This document shows, piece by piece, positions 25,708 to 34,128 of a DNA stretch of 64,000 bases. Source of the stretch: Neobacillus muris (GTDB taxonomy: Bacteria; Bacillota; Bacilli; Bacillales; Cytobacillaceae). The position numbers and the translations under genes are program-made. The stretch is from NCBI RefSeq assembly GCF_943193175.1, contig NZ_CALPDF010000014.1, positions 1 through 64,000 on the forward strand, read 5' to 3'. The notes beneath the pieces were generated by a model that saw nothing but the letters and a program-made list of their open reading frames with translations, had not been told where the DNA came from and searched no databases. Position 1 is the first letter of the stretch. Each line of letters begins with the position of its first letter.

Positions 25708-26677
25708 CTTGCTCACCTCCATCAGTCTTTTCATCCATGTCCATATCCTCCGTGTTTGAGGACTTGTCAGTGGATTCTTCATCTTCAAAAATTTTGCCTT
25801 TTACACCATGAACTTCGTAAAGTTCAGGATTTGTGTAAGTTCCAGAATTCATTTTGCCGTGGTCAACCCATTGCAAATGTGTACCAACATAAGTTTCGCG
25901 GCCTAAGTGGGTAGGCTTGAGCAAACTTAAATATTTTTTTTCCGTCAATTTAGGAGCTGTATCTTTTACTTCATTGACCCATTTTTCAAAGTCTTCAGGA
26001 GTTTTTGCTTCGACTGTGAACTCCATATCGGCATAGCCTCGGCCGTTAAAGTTCGTGTTTCTTCCTAAAAACTCACCAGGCTGGTCTGCAGTCAGATACA
26101 TTTCTGTTTCCATTTTATTCATCGTATATTTTTGGCCGCCTAGAGCAGGTACCCAGAAGGATTGCATTGTGCCAGCAGAGGTCAATTTAAACTGAACTGG
26201 TGTGCCGGCTGGAATATTCACATAGTTGACTGTTTCAATTCCTTGTTCGGGATAGCTGAAAATCCATTTCCAGTCTGCAGATGTAACATTTATCACAATA
26301 GGTTCCTTGTCGGCATACTCCTCAGGAGGCTTTTCAAGGCTGTAAACCGTTGTAACGGTTGGAATGGTTAACGCGATAACTATAACAATCGGAATCGCAG
26401 TCCAAATCATTTCCAGTTTGGTGCTGCCATGTTCTTCAGGCGGTTCGTAGCCCTCATTTTCCGGCCGCGCACGATATTTCCATATCACATAGGCAAATAA
26501 ACCGAAAACAACGACAACGATAAGTGCCATAAAAACTAGCGACCAGTTAATTAAATCCAAGATATCCCTGGCAGCAGGGCCCTTAGGATCAAAGACCACT
26601 AATTTGCCGTCACAGCCGCTCAACAATGAAACGGGCAAAAGTGAAAGCAATGGAATAAACCATCGTTTTTTAAACAT
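25697..26677 (-). CDS. qoxA: Quinol oxidase subunit II (lipoprotein)
   Basis: Subunit II with a lipoprotein signal (LLSGC, Cys near residue 22), two membrane helices and an extracytoplasmic cupredoxin domain. The Cys and His ligands of a CuA centre are absent in the domain (MQSFWVPALGGQKYTMN region), which is the mark of quinol rather than cytochrome c oxidases. The acidic C-terminal tail (many Asp/Glu/Ser residues) is long. It is the first gene of qoxABCD; a Rex/FNR-type palindrome lies 50 nt upstream of the start. Confidence 0.95.
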   Translation of the reverse strand: MFKKRWFIPLLSLLPVSLLSGCDGKLVVFDPKGPAARDILDLINWSLVFMALIVVVVFGLFAYVIWKYRARPENEGYEPPEEHGSTKLEMIWTAIPIVIVIALTIPTVTTVYSLEKPPEEYADKEPIVINVTSADWKWIFSYPEQGIETVNYVNIPAGTPVQFKLTSAGTMQSFWVPALGGQKYTMNKMETEMYLTADQPGEFLGRNTNFNGRGYADMEFTVEAKTPEDFEKWVNEVKDTAPKLTEKKYLSLLKPTHLGRETYVGTHLQWVDHGKMNSGTYTNPELYEVHGVKGKIFEDEESTDKSSNTEDMDMDEKTDGGEQDGH

Positions 26678-26726
26678 TTTTTACTAAATCTCCTCTCCAT
26701 TATCATGTATTCAACAGGACAATTCG

Positions 26727-26744
26727 ATGTGAATATATTCACAA
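26727..26744. promoter_or_regulatory. Rex/FNR-type palindrome upstream of qoxA
   Basis: The sequence atgtgaatatattcacaa has one mismatch to the Rex consensus, the same mismatch as the proximal ndh box, and fits FNR TGTGA-N6-TCACA. It lies 50 nt upstream of qoxA. I could not place a convincing -10/-35 pair for qoxA. Confidence 0.6.
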
Positions 26745-26883
26745 TCTTTTGTACACTTAGCCAAAAACCTAAAGCCTTTTGGCTGCCAAATTTGTAATCA
26801 TTGTTTGTTTAGAATAATTACTGATATGGTTTTTTCATAAAATTATATTACCAAGATGTCTGTGATGTTTATATAGGTTTTTG

Positions 26884-26906
26884 AACAAATTTGTGACAAA
26901 TTTGTT
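26884..26906. repeat. Palindrome in the qoxA-hesB intergenic region
   Basis: A 10-bp perfect inverted repeat (26884-26893 with 26897-26906, arm aacaaatttg) with a 3-nt centre, each arm itself containing caaatttg. It could be an operator for either divergent gene. The remainder of the 383-nt intergenic region (26678-27060) is AT-rich and holds the Rex-like box and the promoter of the 27.06 kb gene. Confidence 0.5.
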
Positions 26907-26987
26907 AAGGTTTTAAATACCTTTTCAAGTATTATTTTGGAAATAAACTTTTGGATGCTGTCAAAAGGTTAATTTAATCAGATTTAT

Positions 26988-27016
26988 TTGCAATAGATGA
27001 GCGATTTTACTATAGT
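26988..27016 (+). promoter_or_regulatory. Promoter of the HesB-like gene
   Basis: TTGCAA (26988-26993), a 17-nt spacer and TATAGT (27011-27016) lie 45 nt before the start codon. Confidence 0.65.
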
Positions 27017-27060
27017 AATGAAGTAATAGTAATGAATTTTTGAAAGAGGAGTTTTCAATT

Positions 27061-27366
27061 ATGAAGGTAAAAATTAACCGCAATGCGGCAAAGGCATTAA
27101 AGAAAATGCTGGAAGCAGAAGAAGCGCAAGGAAAAATGTTCCGCGTATATGTGACAAATATCCATGGAGATCATGCCCACTATGATCTGATGCTTGATAC
27201 ACCAACGGAAAATGATGAAGTGGTGAAATCAGATAAAGATATCGATTTTATTTTAGAAAAAGGCGACCGCTATTTAGATGGCGTTTGGATCCAATATTTC
27301 CAGGTTCCACAGGAAGAATGGGTGATTACAAACCCTGCCATGGGCGGTCATCACCATCACCACTAG
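27061..27366 (+). CDS. HesB/IscA-like fold protein with natural His tail
   Basis: This 101-aa protein resembles the HesB/IscA-like (iron-sulfur biosynthesis domain) fold: an N-terminal helix KINRNAAKALKKMLEAEE, then strands FRVYVTN, YDLMLD, DIDFILEKG and WIQYF. The three Cys ligands of true IscA scaffold proteins are absent, so it belongs to the Cys-less Bacillus subgroup of uncertain role. The C-terminus ends GGHHHHH, a natural poly-His tail that could bind metal. ATG 27061 is chosen for its aaagaggag site; an ATG 21 nt earlier lies before that site. Function in Fe-S assembly is not established. Confidence 0.65.
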   Translation: MKVKINRNAAKALKKMLEAEEAQGKMFRVYVTNIHGDHAHYDLMLDTPTENDEVVKSDKDIDFILEKGDRYLDGVWIQYFQVPQEEWVITNPAMGGHHHHH

Positions 27367-27379
27367 AAGCAAAGTGAAG

Positions 27380-27404
27380 CTGGCCCAAATTGGGTCAGTT
27401 TTTT
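27380..27404 (+). terminator. Intrinsic terminator of the HesB-like gene
   Basis: A 7-bp stem (27380-27386 with 27392-27398) is followed by T6. Confidence 0.85.
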
Positions 27405-27495
27405 ATGCTATTTGGTAAAAATTCGAAATGCTTGAAAAAATAGGGGGATGTTTCATATAATCCTATTATTGTGATAAAAATCAAAGGGGACTTTT

Positions 27496-29211
27496 ATGAT
27501 AAAACGCTTTTTTTCCTATTATAAGCCTCACAGAAAACTGTTTATGTTAGATTTTAGCAGTGCTGTGGTGGTTGCCGTATTGGAATTGGCCTTCCCGATT
27601 GCAGTACAGTGGTTTATTGATGACCTGCTCCCTAAAAGTAATTGGCAGGCAGTGGTTCTTGTGAGCGTTGGGCTTTTTATGGTCTATTTGTTTAGTACTT
27701 TTTTGCAATATATTGTGAATTATTGGGGCCATAAGCTGGGGATTAATATTGAGACAGATATGAGGCAGCAGCTGTTTGAACATGTTCAAAAACAGTCATT
27801 CCGGTTTTTTGATAATATGAAAACCGGCCATATCATGAGCCGGATCACCAATGATTTATTTGATCTAGGGGAGCTTGCTCATCATGGGCCTGAGGATCTA
27901 TTTATTTCATTCATGACTTTTATTGGGGCTTTTTGGATCATGTTTAACGTCAATTTCAAACTAGCTCTTGTTACAATAGCGATTCTGCCGTTGTTGATCT
28001 TGCTGGTCGCCGTATGTAACATCAAAATGAATAAAGCTTGGGAGTCAATGTACTCCAGCATTGCGGATGTTAATGCCCGAGTGGAAGATAGTGTATCCGG
28101 AAGCAGGGTGGTACAATCTTTTACTAATGAGGAATTTGAAATTGCAAAATTTAAAAAGAATAACCAAACCTACCGATCTTCCAAACTCGGGGGATACAAG
28201 GTGATGTCCTTCAGCCTTTCCGGCATTTATATGATGACTCGTCTTATTACCGTCATTGTATTGGTTTATGGAGCCTGGCTAAGTTTTTCAGGACAGCTCT
28301 CCTACGGTGAATTAGTTGGGTTCGTACTTTATGTGAATGTTCTATTTAAACCAATCGATAAAATCAGCGCCATTATGGAATTGTATCCAAAAGGTATGGC
28401 GGGCTTTGCACGGTTTATTGAGTTGATCGATTCTGAACCCGATGTTAAAGATAGAGAAGATGCGATTGAGGTTCAATCATTAGCAGGTAACATTGTATTT
28501 GATCGTGTTTCATTTCAATATGATGAGCATAAAACTGTACTGGAAAATATTGATTTAAAAATTCCTGCCGGTGAAACTGTGGCCTTTGTTGGTCCCTCTG
28601 GGGCTGGAAAAACAACAATCTGCTCGCTGATTCCGCGATTTTACGATGTGACAGGCGGCTCGATAACGATTGACGGATTGGATATTCGTCAAATGACCAA
28701 GAAATCCTTGCGTTCCCAAATCGGTATCGTGCAGCAGGATGTATTTTTGTTTACAGGGACGATTCGAGAAAATATTGCTTATGGGAAAAATGAGGCGACG
28801 GATGAAGAAATTTATGATGCGGCACGCAGAGCCCATCTGGAAGCTTTTATCCAAACACTGCCGGATGGTTATGAGACGCAGATAGGCGAACGGGGATTGA
28901 AGCTGTCTGGCGGGCAAAAGCAGCGGCTGGCGATTGCAAGAATGTTCTTGAAAAACCCGCCGATTCTTATATTGGATGAGGCTACTTCTGCTCTAGATAC
29001 GGAGACAGAAAAGGTGATTCAAGATTCCTTAAATGAACTGTCGAAAAACCGTACAACCTTGGTGATTGCCCATCGATTGGCTACAATACGGAATGCTGAC
29101 CGGATCGTCGTTGTCACCGAAGCGGGTATAGCCGAGGAAGGACAGCATGACGATTTAATTAAACAAGGCGGAATATTTGCTGCATTACATCAAGTGCAAT
29201 ATCAACAATAA
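27496..29211 (+). CDS. ABC exporter, fused membrane and ATPase domains
   Basis: A 571-aa half-transporter of the multidrug/lipid exporter type. The membrane domain spans about residues 1-310 with six helices. The nucleotide-binding domain follows with Walker A GPSGAGKTT, Q-loop QQDVFLF, signature LSGGQKQRLA, Walker B ILILDEATSALD and switch His in AHRL. It functions as a homodimer or with a partner; none is adjacent. The start has aaagggg upstream, and a terminator follows. Substrate unknown. Confidence 0.92.
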   Translation: MIKRFFSYYKPHRKLFMLDFSSAVVVAVLELAFPIAVQWFIDDLLPKSNWQAVVLVSVGLFMVYLFSTFLQYIVNYWGHKLGINIETDMRQQLFEHVQKQSFRFFDNMKTGHIMSRITNDLFDLGELAHHGPEDLFISFMTFIGAFWIMFNVNFKLALVTIAILPLLILLVAVCNIKMNKAWESMYSSIADVNARVEDSVSGSRVVQSFTNEEFEIAKFKKNNQTYRSSKLGGYKVMSFSLSGIYMMTRLITVIVLVYGAWLSFSGQLSYGELVGFVLYVNVLFKPIDKISAIMELYPKGMAGFARFIELIDSEPDVKDREDAIEVQSLAGNIVFDRVSFQYDEHKTVLENIDLKIPAGETVAFVGPSGAGKTTICSLIPRFYDVTGGSITIDGLDIRQMTKKSLRSQIGIVQQDVFLFTGTIRENIAYGKNEATDEEIYDAARRAHLEAFIQTLPDGYETQIGERGLKLSGGQKQRLAIARMFLKNPPILILDEATSALDTETEKVIQDSLNELSKNRTTLVIAHRLATIRNADRIVVVTEAGIAEEGQHDDLIKQGGIFAALHQVQYQQ

Positions 29212-29224
29212 TAAATCAAGGGAG

Positions 29225-29254
29225 TCCTGCTATTAGGCAGGATTTTCTATTTTT
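29225..29254 (+). terminator. Intrinsic terminator of the ABC exporter
   Basis: Stem tcctgc/gcagga (29225-29230 with 29237-29242) is followed by a T-rich tract. Confidence 0.8.
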
Positions 29255-29357
29255 ATTAAAGTTACAGTAATTATATTATGTTAACTAAACGAATAATTTT
29301 TGTGATAGAAAAATAAACATGTTAATCTAAATGGTGGAGAAAGGAGCATCAGTGTTT

Positions 29358-30131
29358 ATGAAGAAAAGTCTGACAAATGATAAAAAAATAAAATTGGTAG
29401 CCCTTGATATGGACGGCACTTTATTAAATAGTAGGCATCAAGTTTCTAAGGAAAACAAGGAAGCCATTCAAAAAGCCCAAGAACAGGGGGTTGTTGTTGT
29501 TCTTAGTACGGGACGCTCTATTAGTACTTGCAGGGAGCATGCGGATGCCTTAGGGCTGACTTCATATTTAGTAACCGTCAATGGCAGTGAGATTTGGGAT
29601 GAGAACCGGAACCTGTTTCGGAGGGAACTATTAAAAAACGAGCAGATTGAATGGATGTATAATCTGTCACGCCAATATAACGCAGGTTTTTGGGCCATTA
29701 GTACAGAGCGGAATTGGCATGATGAAATGCCGGAGGATTTACATAATTGGGAATGGATGAAATTTGGCTTTAATATTGAAGATCAGGCAATCAGAGAAAC
29801 TGTGTTCCGAAAATTGCAGGAAAAGGGAGAATTTGAATTAACAAATTCATTTATCCACAATATTGAAATTAATCCTATCGGCATTAATAAAGCAAAGGGA
29901 TTGGAAATTGTTTGCGGCCGGTTGGGAATAAAAATGGATAACGTCATGGCAGTTGGGGACAGCCTGAATGACATGGCTATGATTAAAGAAGCGGGTCTAG
30001 GAGTTGCCATGGGGAATGCCCAAGAAAAGGTCAAGCTGGCAGCCGATTGGGTGACAACAACAAATGATGAAAATGGTGTAGCCATTGCTATTCAATCTTG
30101 GATATTAAATAATGAAAAATTGAGCGAATAA
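29358..30131 (+). CDS. Cof-type HAD family phosphatase
   Basis: Cytoplasmic HAD hydrolase of subclass IIB, probably acting on a sugar phosphate or flavin mononucleotide-like substrate. Motif I is LDMDGTLLN (nucleophile Asp), motif II STGRS, motif III a Lys in NKAKGLE, and motif IV GDSLNDMAM. The frame opens at 29331. I place the start at ATG 29358 (257 aa), 11 nt after aaaggag, but GTG 29352, 5 nt after it, is equally possible. The substrate cannot be inferred. It stands alone between the ABC exporter and the cold-shock gene. Confidence 0.88.
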   Translation: MKKSLTNDKKIKLVALDMDGTLLNSRHQVSKENKEAIQKAQEQGVVVVLSTGRSISTCREHADALGLTSYLVTVNGSEIWDENRNLFRRELLKNEQIEWMYNLSRQYNAGFWAISTERNWHDEMPEDLHNWEWMKFGFNIEDQAIRETVFRKLQEKGEFELTNSFIHNIEINPIGINKAKGLEIVCGRLGIKMDNVMAVGDSLNDMAMIKEAGLGVAMGNAQEKVKLAADWVTTTNDENGVAIAIQSWILNNEKLSE

Positions 30132-30206
30132 AAAAAGAAATAAGGGAAAAGATAGAAGATGAAGGATTTAAAATTGCTTTAATTATTTAGGGAGGCTTCA
30201 TTTAGA

Positions 30207-30407
30207 ATGGAACATGGCAGAGTAAAATGGTTTAACAATGAAAAAGGTTTTGGATTTATTGAACGTGATGGCGGAGACGATGTGTTTGTCCACTACTCAG
30301 CCATTCAAGGCGAAGGATACAAAGCCTTAGAAGAGGGTCAAGAAGTCACATTTGAAATTGAAAACGGCCAGCGGGGGCCGCAAGCCGTAAACGTACAAAA
30401 ACAATAA
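30207..30407 (+). CDS. Cold shock protein (CspA family)
   Basis: A 66-aa single-stranded nucleic-acid chaperone. RNP1 (KGFGFI) and RNP2 (VFVHY) are intact and the length is canonical ([14 protein letters not shown] start). It has a strong gggagg site and its own terminator. The leader is too short (under 80 nt) to hold the long thermosensor seen in some csp genes. Confidence 0.97.
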   Translation: MEHGRVKWFNNEKGFGFIERDGGDDVFVHYSAIQGEGYKALEEGQEVTFEIENGQRGPQAVNVQKQ

Positions 30408-30420
30408 TAGACAGTAAATA

Positions 30421-30447
30421 CAGACTCCTATGCGGGTCTGTTTTTTT
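30421..30447 (+). terminator. Intrinsic terminator of csp
   Basis: Stem cagac/gtctg extended by wobble pairs (30421-30427 with 30434-30440), followed by T7. Confidence 0.8.
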
Positions 30448-30530
30448 ATTTTTCTTCCTAAATTTTAGCTGACCATGGTTTGAGGCAGGGTTCTATAAGA
30501 TATAATTATTTTACAAAGGGGGAGAGGAAA

Positions 30531-31364
30531 ATGGGCAGATCCATTGCCATCGTTACGGGTTCTTCAAGCGGTTTCGGTTTACTCACCGTTTTAGAGCTCG
30601 CCAAAGCAGGCTTTCAAGTGGCTGCAACCATGAGGGACATACAAAAAGCCGTTCCATTAATAGAACACGCCAAAAAACTGAACATTGAAACGAGTATTAT
30701 TATCCATGAGCTGGATGTGACTCGGGAGGAATCGGTAAAAGAGTTACGCTTGCTGATTGAAAAAATGGGCAGGGTGGATGTCCTGGTCAACAATGCAGGA
30801 TACGCAGCGGGGGGTTTTGCTGAGGAAATCTCCATAAAATCCTATCAAAATCAATTTGAAACAAATGTATTTGGGGTTATTCGAGTGACTCAAGCAGTAC
30901 TGCCGTTTATGCGCAAACAGGGGAGCGGAAAAATTATTACCATTAGCAGTATCAGTGGAAAAATCGCCTTTCCGGGGTTATCCCCATATGTCGCTTCAAA
31001 GCATGCCATCGAAGGCTGGAGTGAATGCCTCCGCTTAGAAATGAAACCGTTTGGGGTGGATGTTGTGTTGCTAGAGCCAGGTTCGTTTAAAACAAATATT
31101 TGGTCAACTGGCAAACAAGTGACAGACTCACAGCCAGATTCCCCTTATTATCCTTTTATGAGAAAAATAGAAAAGTATCTTGAGGCAGGGGCAGATCGAT
31201 ATGGGGACCCTCAAGATGTTTCCCTCATAATATCTAAGATAGCGGCAATGAACAAACCAGGACTTCGCTTTCCGATTGGGAAAGGGGTCAAATTATCTAT
31301 CTTTCTTAGGAATTTACTTCCATGGAGACTGTGGGAAAAGATTGTTTGGAAAAAATTAACATAA
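30531..31364 (+). CDS. Short-chain dehydrogenase/reductase
   Basis: A classical SDR of 277 aa, NAD(P)-dependent. The cofactor motif TGSSSGFG lies at about residues 9-16, NNAG at about 83-86, the catalytic Ser in ISSIS and the Tyr-Lys pair in YVASKH. The longer C-terminus (LRNLLPWRLWEKIVW) suggests membrane association or a bulky substrate. ATG 30531 has gggggagagg upstream. An AT-rich stretch with TATAAT at 30501-30506 may hold the promoter. Substrate unknown. Confidence 0.87.
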   Translation: MGRSIAIVTGSSSGFGLLTVLELAKAGFQVAATMRDIQKAVPLIEHAKKLNIETSIIIHELDVTREESVKELRLLIEKMGRVDVLVNNAGYAAGGFAEEISIKSYQNQFETNVFGVIRVTQAVLPFMRKQGSGKIITISSISGKIAFPGLSPYVASKHAIEGWSECLRLEMKPFGVDVVLLEPGSFKTNIWSTGKQVTDSQPDSPYYPFMRKIEKYLEAGADRYGDPQDVSLIISKIAAMNKPGLRFPIGKGVKLSIFLRNLLPWRLWEKIVWKKLT

Positions 31365-31480
31365 CATATAATTTTTTGAAAATAATAATATGTGGGAAAA
31401 AGTCGAATTTTTTTTGAAGGATTTTAAGGAAAGGGTGAGAATATTTAGAGATAATATACAAATAAGGGGAGGGGTTAGAA

Positions 31481-31942
31481 TTGGATATTAAAGTAATAGA
31501 GAAAGATAGTATGAAAGTCGTAGGCATTTCTTGGAATGGCTGCTACTCCCAAACAAAGTCGATCCCGAGTCTGTTTAAAGTTATGGAGGAACGAGAAAAG
31601 GAGATCGCATTTAGGCTGGAAGAACCGGTTTTAATTGCACCATTCCATAGTAGAGAAACAGAGTTTACTTATTATGTAACAACACCTGTTGAAAAACTGG
31701 AGAATATCCCGGAAGGAATGGTAGGTTTCACCATCCCGAGAAAAAACTATGTGCATACAACCCACATTGGCAAACCTGAGGACATTCAAAGTACATACCT
31801 TCAGTTAATTACCTGGATGAATGAGTATGGCTATGACCAGGACCATCAAGCTTTATGCCTGGAAATATATAAAAATAAGTCACAGGATCGTGATGGGAAT
31901 CTTTATTTAGAAATTTACTTGCCGGTCAAGACTTATAAGTAG
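31481..31942 (+). CDS. GyrI-like effector-binding domain protein
   Basis: This 153-aa protein resembles the GyrI-like/AraC effector-binding (SRPBCC-like tandem) fold: strands KVVGISW, TYYVTTPVEK and YLEIYLPV and the family block GMVGFTIPRKNYVHTTHIG. There is no DNA-binding domain, so it is a stand-alone ligand binder or hydrolase of small electrophiles rather than a regulator. The TTG start has ggaggggtt 4-10 nt upstream. It stands alone and ends at a terminator. Confidence 0.8.
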   Translation: MDIKVIEKDSMKVVGISWNGCYSQTKSIPSLFKVMEEREKEIAFRLEEPVLIAPFHSRETEFTYYVTTPVEKLENIPEGMVGFTIPRKNYVHTTHIGKPEDIQSTYLQLITWMNEYGYDQDHQALCLEIYKNKSQDRDGNLYLEIYLPVKTYK

Positions 31943-31959
31943 TTTCAAATAGGAAAATC

Positions 31960-31988
31960 AGGAAGATCCTATATCTTCTCCTTTTTTT
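31960..31988 (+). terminator. Intrinsic terminator of the GyrI-like gene
   Basis: An imperfect stem (about 31960-31967 with 31972-31981, small bulge) is followed by a T run. Confidence 0.65.
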
Positions 31989-31991
31989 GGT

Positions 31992-32037
31992 TGATTGAAT
32001 TCAATCATTTTCACTTTTCATTCTAATGCTTTATAAT
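31992..32037 (+). promoter_or_regulatory. Promoter region of the rib operon with palindrome
   Basis: A consensus -10 TATAAT lies at 32032-32037, with only a weak -35 in the T-rich stretch near 32009. Just upstream is a perfect 16-bp palindrome, tgattgaattcaatca (31992-32007), a possible operator not needed for FMN riboswitch control. Confidence 0.5.
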
Positions 32038-32058
32038 GGGGACAAGTTCATATTTGAT

Positions 32059-32310
32059 ATTTCCTTCGGGGTCAGGTGAAATTCCGAACCGGCGGTGATG
32101 AAGCGAATGCTTCTTAGTCCGTGACCCGGTTAACTCTAATGGTTAAACGGTGGATCTGGTGAAACTCCAGGGCCGACAGTTAAAGTCTGGATGGGAGAAG
32201 GAAAATAATTGGTTTAAATACAAGGAAAAAAAACTTTGTGTTTAAGCTCTGATTTCCTATTGCCAATTTTTCGTGACCCTGAAGTGTAGTGTACTTCAGG
32301 GTCTTTTTTA
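32059..32310 (+). promoter_or_regulatory. FMN riboswitch (RFN element) with terminator
   Basis: The aptamer (about 32059-32206) contains the conserved blocks cggggtcaggtgaaattcc, gaaccggcggtgatg, agtccgtgaccc, gatctggtgaaactcc and gggccgacagt and is closed by ttcctt/aaggaa. A terminator stem follows (32275-32285 with 32293-32303, arm gaccctgaagt, then T6). Binding of FMN should favour the terminator and shut off riboflavin synthesis. Confidence 0.97.
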
Positions 32311-32333
32311 TCCTTAAAAAAGGAGATGATTAC

Positions 32334-33416
32334 ATGAACGATGCAGATTATATGAATTTTGCATTAGATCTTGCCAGAAGTGGATTAGGGCAGACTTCTC
32401 CCAATCCAGCAGTCGGGGCAGTTCTTGTGAAGGATGGCCAACTGATTGGCATGGGCGCTCATCTAAAAGCAGGAGAACCCCATGCTGAAGTTCATGCGAT
32501 TCGAATGGCGGGTGACAAAGCCAAAGGAGCCACCTTGTATGTCACGCTTGAACCATGCAGCCATTTTGGAAAAACACCGCCATGTTCTGATCTGGTGATT
32601 CTATCAGGAATCAGAAAAGTGTTTGTTGCTGTAACGGATCCCAATCCTAAAGTGGCTGGGACCGGAATTGAACGAATGAGAAAGGCTGGTATAGAAGTCG
32701 AGGCGGGGCTGCTGGAGCAGAAAGCCCGTGAATTGAATAAGGTCTTTTTTTACAATATCCAAACGGGCCTTCCATACGTCACCTTGAAATCGGCTGTCAG
32801 CATGGACGGAAAAACCGCAACTGTATCGGGGGAAAGCAAGTGGATTACTGGAGAGGAGGCAAGAATCGACGTCCATCATTTTCGGCATCAGCATGACGGC
32901 ATATTGGTCGGAGTGAATACAGTTGTAAAGGATGATCCAGCGTTGACAACAAGGCTTCCTTCAGGGGGGAAAAACCCAGTACGCATCATTCTGGATACGT
33001 ATCTCCGAACTCCAATAAAGTCCAGAATGCTTACCGACGGTGAGTCGCCAGTTTGGATCGTGACTGGCGGTGAAACGCCGCCCGGCCAAGAAGCACCATA
33101 CAGAGAGGCTGGAGCAGAAATCCTCAGGATGGAAAGCCCGGAAATCTCTATTCAGGAAATGCTTGCAATCCTGGGTAAACGTGGAATCACTTCGCTATTT
33201 GTCGAAGGAGGAGCAGAAGTTCATGGAAGCTTCTTAAAGGAGCGCGCCTTCCAGCAAATCATTACGTATATTGCCCCGAAACTGGTTGGCGGAAAAGAGG
33301 CACCTGCATCCTTTGGAGGAACGGGAATTGAAAAAATCAATGAAGCTGTCAATCTAACTATCAAACAGGTCGATTTTGTTGGCAGTGATTTACGAATTAT
33401 TGCAGAACCAAAGTAA
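32334..33416 (+). CDS. ribD: Bifunctional riboflavin deaminase/reductase
   Basis: RibD converts the first pyrimidine intermediate by deamination and then reduces the ribose side chain. The N-terminal cytidine-deaminase-like domain has the zinc motif HAEVHAI and PCSHFGKTPPC; the C-terminal domain (from about residue 145) is the NADPH reductase with VEGGAEVHGS. Length 360 aa is normal. ATG 32334 has aaaaggag upstream; the open frame before it lies in the riboswitch terminator. First gene of ribD-ribE-ribBA-ribH. Confidence 0.96.
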   Translation: MNDADYMNFALDLARSGLGQTSPNPAVGAVLVKDGQLIGMGAHLKAGEPHAEVHAIRMAGDKAKGATLYVTLEPCSHFGKTPPCSDLVILSGIRKVFVAVTDPNPKVAGTGIERMRKAGIEVEAGLLEQKARELNKVFFYNIQTGLPYVTLKSAVSMDGKTATVSGESKWITGEEARIDVHHFRHQHDGILVGVNTVVKDDPALTTRLPSGGKNPVRIILDTYLRTPIKSRMLTDGESPVWIVTGGETPPGQEAPYREAGAEILRMESPEISIQEMLAILGKRGITSLFVEGGAEVHGSFLKERAFQQIITYIAPKLVGGKEAPASFGGTGIEKINEAVNLTIKQVDFVGSDLRIIAEPK

Positions 33417-33428
33417 GGAGCAGGAACT

Positions 33429-34085
33429 ATGTTTACCGGAATCATTGAAGAAATAGGTACAGTGGCCGACATCAGGCGGGCAGGGAACTCATTCGTCTTG
33501 TTGATAAAAGCCAAAACAGTTCTGGAAGCTGTCCATATTGGCGACAGTATTGCGGTTAATGGGGCTTGTTTGACAGTTACCTCTTTTTCAAACAGTCATT
33601 TTGCCGTCGATGTTATGCCTGAAACGGTAAATGCGACTAGTTTAAGAGATTTAAAACGAGGATCGAAGGTAAATCTTGAACGGGCCATAGCTGCCGGGGG
33701 CAGATTCGGCGGGCATTTCGTTTCAGGCCATATCGATGGTACCGGAATCATTAAACGTAAACAAGCATATGAAAATGCGGTTTATTTTGAGATCGAAACC
33801 GCGCATGATTTGATGGAATATATCATTTTAAAGGGGTCTATCGCAGTCGATGGAACGAGCCTGACGGTGTTTGGTGTGGGAGAGAACCATTTTACAGTTT
33901 CATTAATCCCCCATACCTTGTCAGAAACTGTTTTAGGCATAAAAGGCGCAGGAGAAATCGTCAATCTGGAATGCGATATGATTGGGAAATATGTGGGGCA
34001 TTTTTTAAAAAATGCATCGAAGGCAAAACCATCGAAACCAGAAGGGATATCAGCTGAGTTTTTAAAAGAAAATGGATTTTTTTAA
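33429..34085 (+). CDS. ribE: Riboflavin synthase, alpha subunit
   Basis: The trimeric riboflavin synthase dismutates two molecules of dimethylribityllumazine. The 218-aa protein has the two tandem lumazine-binding barrels, each with the family pattern: [10 protein letters not shown] at the start, NGACLTV in the first repeat and DGTSLTV in the second, plus [11 protein letters not shown]. It starts 12 nt after ribD with aaggagcagg upstream. Confidence 0.97.
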   Translation: MFTGIIEEIGTVADIRRAGNSFVLLIKAKTVLEAVHIGDSIAVNGACLTVTSFSNSHFAVDVMPETVNATSLRDLKRGSKVNLERAIAAGGRFGGHFVSGHIDGTGIIKRKQAYENAVYFEIETAHDLMEYIILKGSIAVDGTSLTVFGVGENHFTVSLIPHTLSETVLGIKGAGEIVNLECDMIGKYVGHFLKNASKAKPSKPEGISAEFLKENGFF

Positions 34086-34128
34086 GAGCCAATGGCATAC
34101 GGCTTCAAAATGTAAGGAGAGATGCAGC

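Noticed and set aside
27349..27366. Penta-His tail as vector contamination
   Set aside because: The flanking sequence is continuous, with a native stop, a native terminator and no vector-like sequence.
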